A DNA stretch of 18,446 nucleotides from Paracoccaceae bacterium (GTDB taxonomy: Bacteria; Pseudomonadota; Alphaproteobacteria; Rhodobacterales; Rhodobacteraceae). Shown in pieces: positions 14,690 to 18,446 of this stretch. The stretch is from positions 1 through 18,446 of the forward strand of contig SKWP01000482.1 of NCBI GenBank assembly GCA_007128865.1. Direction: 5' to 3'. A model generated the notes under the pieces. It saw only the letters and a program-made list of their open reading frames with translations. It was not told the origin of the DNA and did no database searches. Position numbers and translations under genes: made by a program. Numbering within the stretch: position 1 is the stretch's first letter; every line of letters begins with the position of its first letter.

Positions 14690-14727
14690 TTGCGCTGCGC
14701 GAATTGGAAAGTAGTATACGATCATAC
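14690..14727 (+). promoter_or_regulatory. Possible promoter with overlapping GTAT-N6-ATAC operator before the ATPase genes
   Basis: TTGCGC (14690-14695) is followed by 16-17 nt and a TAGTAT/AGTATA -10 candidate (14712-14718). The motif GTAT-ACGATC-ATAC (14714-14727) overlaps that -10. It shares the nine bases GTATACGAT with 13856-13864 in the divergent region. Located 36 nt before the ATPase ATG, it is well placed for repression by the regulator encoded upstream. Confidence 0.5.
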
Positions 14728-14762
14728 CAACGATCGACGCAGGGAACAGGTCAACAGCCACG

Positions 14763-15767
14763 ATGCCCGAATCTGCTGCCTCCGACCAAAGCGCGCCCCT
14801 TCTGGAGGTCGAGGATCTTTCGGTGTCCATCGGCGGCCTGCCAATTCTGAACCGGGTGTCGTTCCGGCTCGAGGCCGGCGAAAATCTCGGCATCGTGGGC
14901 GAATCCGGAAGCGGCAAGAGCATGACCGCGCTGGCGCTGATGCGCCTTTTGCCTCCGGGCGGAAAGATCACCGCGACGCGGCTGCGGCTACTGGGCGAAG
15001 ACCTGCTGACCGCCCGCGAAAGCCGGCTCGAGGCGCTGCGCGGTTCGACCATGGGCATGATCTTTCAGGAACCGATGACGGCGCTCAACCCGGTCTTCAC
15101 CATCGGCGACCAGATCGCCGAAACGGCACGCAGGCACCTGAAGCTGCGCCCGCGCGAAGCCCGCGACCGCGCAATCGAGGCGCTGCGCCGGGTCGGCATT
15201 CCCGCCCCCGAGGCGCGGGTCGATGACTATCCGCACCAGTTGTCCGGGGGAATGCGCCAGCGGGTCATGATCGCCATGGCCCTGATCTGCCGACCGAAAC
15301 TGCTGATTGCCGATGAACCGACCACGGCGCTTGACGTCACGATCCAGGCCCAGATCCTCGACCTGATGCTCGATCTGCAACAGGAATACCGGATGGGCGT
15401 TATCCTGATCAGTCATGATCTTGGCGTGGTGTCGGCCTTCACCGACAGGGTGTTGATCATGTACCTCGGCCAGGTACTGGAATCAGCACCGGCCAGCCGC
15501 ATCTTTTCGGAACCGCGCCATCCCTACACCGAGGCACTGCTGGCCAGCATCCCCGATATCGGCCGCGAAGAGGAACGCCTGCGTGCGATACGGGGGGCCG
15601 TTCCGCCGATCTTCGACCTGCCGCCGGGCTGCCGGTTCGCCCCGCGCTGCGACCATGCAAGGCCGGTCTGCGAAACCGCGGTGCCGCAACTGGTCGCGGT
15701 CGGCCCCGACCACCGGGCAGCCTGCATCCGCAACACCGGCTACCGGTTCGGGGAGGGCACGCCTTGA
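14763..15767 (+). CDS. ABC transporter ATPase, DppD/OppD type (second system)
   Basis: 334-residue cytoplasmic ATPase. Walker A GESGSGKS (46-53), Q-loop glutamine 102 in [10 protein letters not shown], signature SGGMRQR (161-167), Walker B LLIADE (180-185), D-loop ALD (189-191) and H-loop histidine 218. The C-terminal oligopeptide-transporter domain has HPYTEALL (253-260) and cysteines 290, 296, 303 and 321. ATG 14763 has only a weak ribosome-binding site (ACAGG 12 nt upstream); the N-terminal extension [12 protein letters not shown] before the ABC domain is not conserved-looking. The stop overlaps the next gene's TTG start by 4 nt. With no permease on this strand, its partners must be the - strand products at 10232-12095, although a role with other permeases cannot be excluded. 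Confidence 0.93.
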   Translation: MPESAASDQSAPLLEVEDLSVSIGGLPILNRVSFRLEAGENLGIVGESGSGKSMTALALMRLLPPGGKITATRLRLLGEDLLTARESRLEALRGSTMGMIFQEPMTALNPVFTIGDQIAETARRHLKLRPREARDRAIEALRRVGIPAPEARVDDYPHQLSGGMRQRVMIAMALICRPKLLIADEPTTALDVTIQAQILDLMLDLQQEYRMGVILISHDLGVVSAFTDRVLIMYLGQVLESAPASRIFSEPRHPYTEALLASIPDIGREEERLRAIRGAVPPIFDLPPGCRFAPRCDHARPVCETAVPQLVAVGPDHRAACIRNTGYRFGEGTP

Positions 15768-16771
15768 CCGAAGGGCCATTCCTGTCGGTGCGCGGCCTGC
15801 GCAAGGAATTCCCGACCCGCGGCAAGGGGCTGACGGGCGCGAAGGGCAGCATCCTGGCCGTGGATGATGTCAGCTTCGACATCGACCGCGGCGAGGTGCT
15901 GGGGCTGGTGGGCGAATCGGGTTGCGGCAAGACAACGACCGGGCGGCTCGTGTTGCGGCTGATCGAGCCCACGGCCGGCAGCATCCGTTTCGACGGCATC
16001 GACATTCGCGCCCTTCAGCCGGCGCCGATGCGGATGATGCGGCGGCGCATGCAGATCGTCTTTCAGGATCCGTTCGGCTCGCTCAACCCGCGCATGACAG
16101 CCGGAGAGCTGATCACCGAACCGCTGGTGGTCCATGGCGTCGGCACCGCGCTGGAGCGCGAGGCGCGGCTGCGCGACCTGATGGACAGGGTGGGGCTTTC
16201 GGCCTGGCAGGCCGGGCGGTTTCCGCATGAATTCTCGGGCGGCCAGCGCCAGCGCATCTGCATTGCGCGGGCGCTGGCGCTGGAACCCGAGCTTCTGGTC
16301 TGCGACGAGGCGGTTTCGGCGCTGGATGTCTCGGTCCAGGCGCAGATCCTGAACCTGCTGCAGGATCTGCGGCGCGATCTGGGTCTGACCTATCTGTTCA
16401 TCTCGCACGACCTTGGTGTGGTGCACCACATCTCGGACCGGGTGGCAGTGATGTATCTGGGCCAGATCGTCGAGATCGGGCCGCGCCGCACGATATTCTC
16501 CGACCCGGCGCATCCCTACACGCGGGCATTGCTGAACTCGGTCCCATCGGCGCAGAAGGGCCGCAAGAGCTTCTTTACCATCGCGGGCGACGTGCCCAGC
16601 GCCGCCAGGCCGCCGCCGGGGTGCCGGTTCCATACCCGCTGCCCCATCGCAGTCGACCGCTGCCGAAGCGACCCGCCGGCGCTGCGCAGCCTTGGAGCCG
16701 GTCGGCAGGTTGCCTGTCATCTGGCCGGGACAGAGGCTGCCGCCTACCCGTCCAGCGGCGGCGTGGCATAG
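15764..16771 (+). CDS. ABC transporter ATPase, DppF/OppF type (second system)
   Basis: 335-residue second ATPase. Walker A GESGCGKT (50-57), Q-loop glutamine 101 in [10 protein letters not shown], signature SGGQRQR (158-164), Walker B LLVCDE (177-182), D-loop ALD (187-189) and H-loop histidine 215. The residue after the Walker B glutamate is alanine (DEAVS) where the usual sequence is DEPVS; this should not abolish activity. C-terminal cysteines 287, 293, 300 and 318 are present. The start is TTG at 15764, overlapping the upstream stop (TTGA), with GGGAGGG seven nt before it. Its last 28 nt overlap the end of the convergent enolase-superfamily gene. Confidence 0.93.
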   Translation: MTEGPFLSVRGLRKEFPTRGKGLTGAKGSILAVDDVSFDIDRGEVLGLVGESGCGKTTTGRLVLRLIEPTAGSIRFDGIDIRALQPAPMRMMRRRMQIVFQDPFGSLNPRMTAGELITEPLVVHGVGTALEREARLRDLMDRVGLSAWQAGRFPHEFSGGQRQRICIARALALEPELLVCDEAVSALDVSVQAQILNLLQDLRRDLGLTYLFISHDLGVVHHISDRVAVMYLGQIVEIGPRRTIFSDPAHPYTRALLNSVPSAQKGRKSFFTIAGDVPSAARPPPGCRFHTRCPIAVDRCRSDPPALRSLGAGRQVACHLAGTEAAAYPSSGGVA

Positions 16772-17925
16772 ATCACCCGGCTGCCAACCCGGATTTCGAC
16801 ATCCACAAGATAGGGCGCCAGCGCCCGGGTAGCGACCTCGATACCCAGACCCGGCGCTTCGGGCGCGCGGATGGTGCCATCGCCAGCCCGACGCAGCGGA
16901 TTGGCCGCTACCGCCACCGCCAGCGGGCGCGGGTCGGCCGGGTATTCGCAGATGCGGTGGTCGGCCAGCCCGGCATAGGGTTGCAGCGATGCGCTCAGCG
17001 CCAGATGGGTGGTGAAGGTGTGGTTGACGTAGGTGACGCCGCGCGCCACCGCCAGCTGCGCGACCGCGTGCGCCGGGCCGATCCCGCCGATCCGGCCGCA
17101 ATCGATCTGGACAAAGCGCACCTTGCCGAAGTCCATCAGATGCCGGGCCATGGCAACGTTGTGCGCCGCCTCGCCCCCGGCGATTCCGACATCCGGGCTG
17201 CGGGCGGCCAGCGCCGCATAAGCCTCATAGGCGTGGCCCGAAAACGGCTCTTCCAGCCAGTAGGCATTCGCGGCGGCCAGCGCCGGCAGGCGGGCGGCAG
17301 CGGCCTCCACGTCTTCGGCAAAGATCTGGCCGACATCGACCATCACATGTGCGTCCGCGCCCATCCCCTCGCGTGCGGCGGCGAACTGGTCGGCATCCTG
17401 CGCCACGCTGCCGGTGCCGATCGGTCCCCAGCCGAACTTGGCGGCCAGAAAGCCGGCTGCCCGCGCCTTGCGCGCGCGTTTCAGCGTTTCCTGCGCGGTA
17501 TCGGCAAACAGCAGCGAGGCATAGGGCAGCTTCGGTTCGCTGCGCCTGTAGCCCAGCATCTGCCAGACCGGCTGATCACGATGGCGCCCCAGCAGATCCC
17601 AGAGCGCCATCTCGATGCCCGAAAGCGTGTGCGCGGCCTGCAACAGGTCCATGCTGTCATGCGCGACCCGCGCCGAGATGGCGGCAATATCCTCGGGCCG
17701 GTCCAGCCGCGCGCCCAGAACCGATGCCGAAACCGGCCGGCAGGCGCCGTGCGACATCGGGCAGACGAAGGCGGCGATGGACGGCAGCGGCGCGGCTTCG
17801 CATTCGCCCCATCCGACATGGCCACCCGCGGCGACCCGGACCAGCAGCGCGTCCTGGCTGCCGTCGGCGTCTGTGGTGACCTCGGGCATCGCCAGGTAGA
17901 AGAAATCGACCGCCTCGATCCTCAT
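16744..17925 (-). CDS. Enolase-superfamily enzyme, mandelate racemase-like subgroup
   Basis: 393-residue protein with an N-terminal capping domain (about 1-120) and a TIM-barrel with the expected metal ligands: D197 (MVDVG), E225 (WLEEPF) and E252 (GGE). The D275-H302 dyad (QIDCGRIGG, VNHTF) is that of the mandelate racemase subgroup. Aligned by eye with mandelate racemase, K163 falls at the first lysine of the KxK motif, but the second, catalytic lysine is glycine 165, and the asparagine of DxN is glycine 199. Loss of the second base argues against a two-base racemase and for a one-base reaction such as acid dehydration; this is inference. ATG 17925 is chosen since it begins MRIEAVDFF, the normal family start, and overlaps the upstream stop (ATGA); the frame is open back to 18024. 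It may process what the second importer brings in. Confidence 0.85.
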   Translation of the reverse strand: MRIEAVDFFYLAMPEVTTDADGSQDALLVRVAAGGHVGWGECEAAPLPSIAAFVCPMSHGACRPVSASVLGARLDRPEDIAAISARVAHDSMDLLQAAHTLSGIEMALWDLLGRHRDQPVWQMLGYRRSEPKLPYASLLFADTAQETLKRARKARAAGFLAAKFGWGPIGTGSVAQDADQFAAAREGMGADAHVMVDVGQIFAEDVEAAAARLPALAAANAYWLEEPFSGHAYEAYAALAARSPDVGIAGGEAAHNVAMARHLMDFGKVRFVQIDCGRIGGIGPAHAVAQLAVARGVTYVNHTFTTHLALSASLQPYAGLADHRICEYPADPRPLAVAVAANPLRRAGDGTIRAPEAPGLGIEVATRALAPYLVDVEIRVGSRVIYATPPLDG

Positions 17926-18446
17926 GCGTTGTCCCGACGGTAGACAACCGCCTGCGGCGTGAATGCGGTGTCGGGTTCCATCGGGTACATCGGGCGGGCG
18001 CAGATGGTGTGGCCAAGGCTGCACAGATCGGCCGAGGTCGAGCCCGGGACGTCGATGTTGAAATTCTTCTCCACCCAGGCGTCGTACATATGGAATTCCG
18101 TATGCGGCGATTTGACCACGGTCAGGTCGAAGTCCTTCGGGTTGCAGCCGTTGGAATAGTAGAGCGCGCGGTCGAACAGGCTGACCGTACGGCTGAGGAC
18201 AACGACGGTGAAGTTGCCGAAGCTCAGCACCGCAGTCGGCCCGGCATCGAGGGGAGTGCCCATCGTCTCCAGCCGCGTGGCGCCGTCCGACAGCAGCCTG
18301 ACCCGCGCCTCGACCTGCATCGGGGCATAGCGGCCGGGGTCGATCGCAGCGCCCAGCGTGGTGCGGATGGTGGCGACCACGCCGGCCTTGTGCGCCGCCG
18401 CCGCCGGGCCCGGGTCCACGATCTGGGCCAGCACCCGGCCGGGATA
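17922..18446 (-). CDS. M81 family (MlrC-like) metallopeptidase homologue, C-terminal part, cut by window edge
   Basis: The frame is open through the right edge, so only the last 174 or so residues are seen. They match what I know of the MlrC C-terminal domain: TVVVLSRTVSLFDRA, a middle segment LTVVKSPHTEFHMYDAWVEKN, and the ending NIDVPGSTSADL, followed by a short tail. MlrC of microcystin degraders is the founding member; most homologues are of unknown substrate and often sit beside peptide-type ABC importers. The proposed zinc-binding N-terminal domain is outside the window, so activity cannot be judged. Its stop overlaps the enolase-superfamily start (ATGA), so the two are one transcription unit whose promoter lies beyond the edge. 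Confidence 0.75.
   Translation of the reverse strand, partial: YPGRVLAQIVDPGPAAAAHKAGVVATIRTTLGAAIDPGRYAPMQVEARVRLLSDGATRLETMGTPLDAGPTAVLSFGNFTVVVLSRTVSLFDRALYYSNGCNPKDFDLTVVKSPHTEFHMYDAWVEKNFNIDVPGSTSADLCSLGHTICARPMYPMEPDTAFTPQAVVYRRDNA

Noticed and set aside
15740..17101. 453-codon open frame on the - strand opposite the second DppF-type ATPase
   Set aside because: The opposite strand has all ABC motifs; this frame also runs across the end of the enolase-superfamily gene in another frame.

Overview
The window is GC-rich DNA with GTG and TTG starts, 4-nt stop/start overlaps and little intergenic space. The families present and their style suggest an alphaproteobacterium, probably of the Rhodobacterales; this taxonomic call is inference. 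It holds fifteen genes: fourteen complete and one cut by the right edge. I see no rRNA, tRNA, CRISPR array or insertion sequence, and no gene-free stretch longer than about 215 bases.

Left part (1-10173), all on the + strand. A TauE/SafE-type permease (96-851) is followed by a divergent RpoN (sigma-54) protein (1008-2384). A seven-gene operon comes next: peptide-type substrate-binding protein, two permeases, two ATPases, a C45-type autoproteolytic Ntn hydrolase/acyltransferase, and a sigma-54 activator (bacterial enhancer-binding protein) with GAFTGA but no sensory domain. Between rpoN and the operon lies a well-matched -24/-12 promoter (2497-2512). Alternating GCGTGAA/TTCACGC half-sites (2365-2392) sit about 130-160 bp upstream of the predicted transcription start, where enhancer sites normally lie. 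The predicted leader folds into two back-to-back hairpins just before the ribosome-binding site. Sigma factor, enhancer, promoter, transporter, enzyme and activator therefore look like one self-contained regulatory and uptake module. This is the most interesting item in the window.

Right part (10232-18446). A second complete peptide-type ABC importer is split around a GntR/FCD-family repressor gene. The binding protein and two permeases are on the - strand (13757 down to 10232). The regulator (13903-14640) and the two ATPases (14763-16771) are on the + strand. A GTAT-N6-ATAC palindrome occurs both in the divergent regulator/binding-protein intergenic region and upstream of the ATPase genes, which suggests one regulator controls all parts. 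Converging from the right are an enolase-superfamily (mandelate racemase-like) gene and the C-terminal part of an M81/MlrC-like gene, joined by an ATGA overlap. These are the probable catabolic partners of the second importer.

The substrates of both importers are unknown from sequence alone. The family is described for di- and oligopeptides but also takes up opines, nickel, sugars and other compounds.
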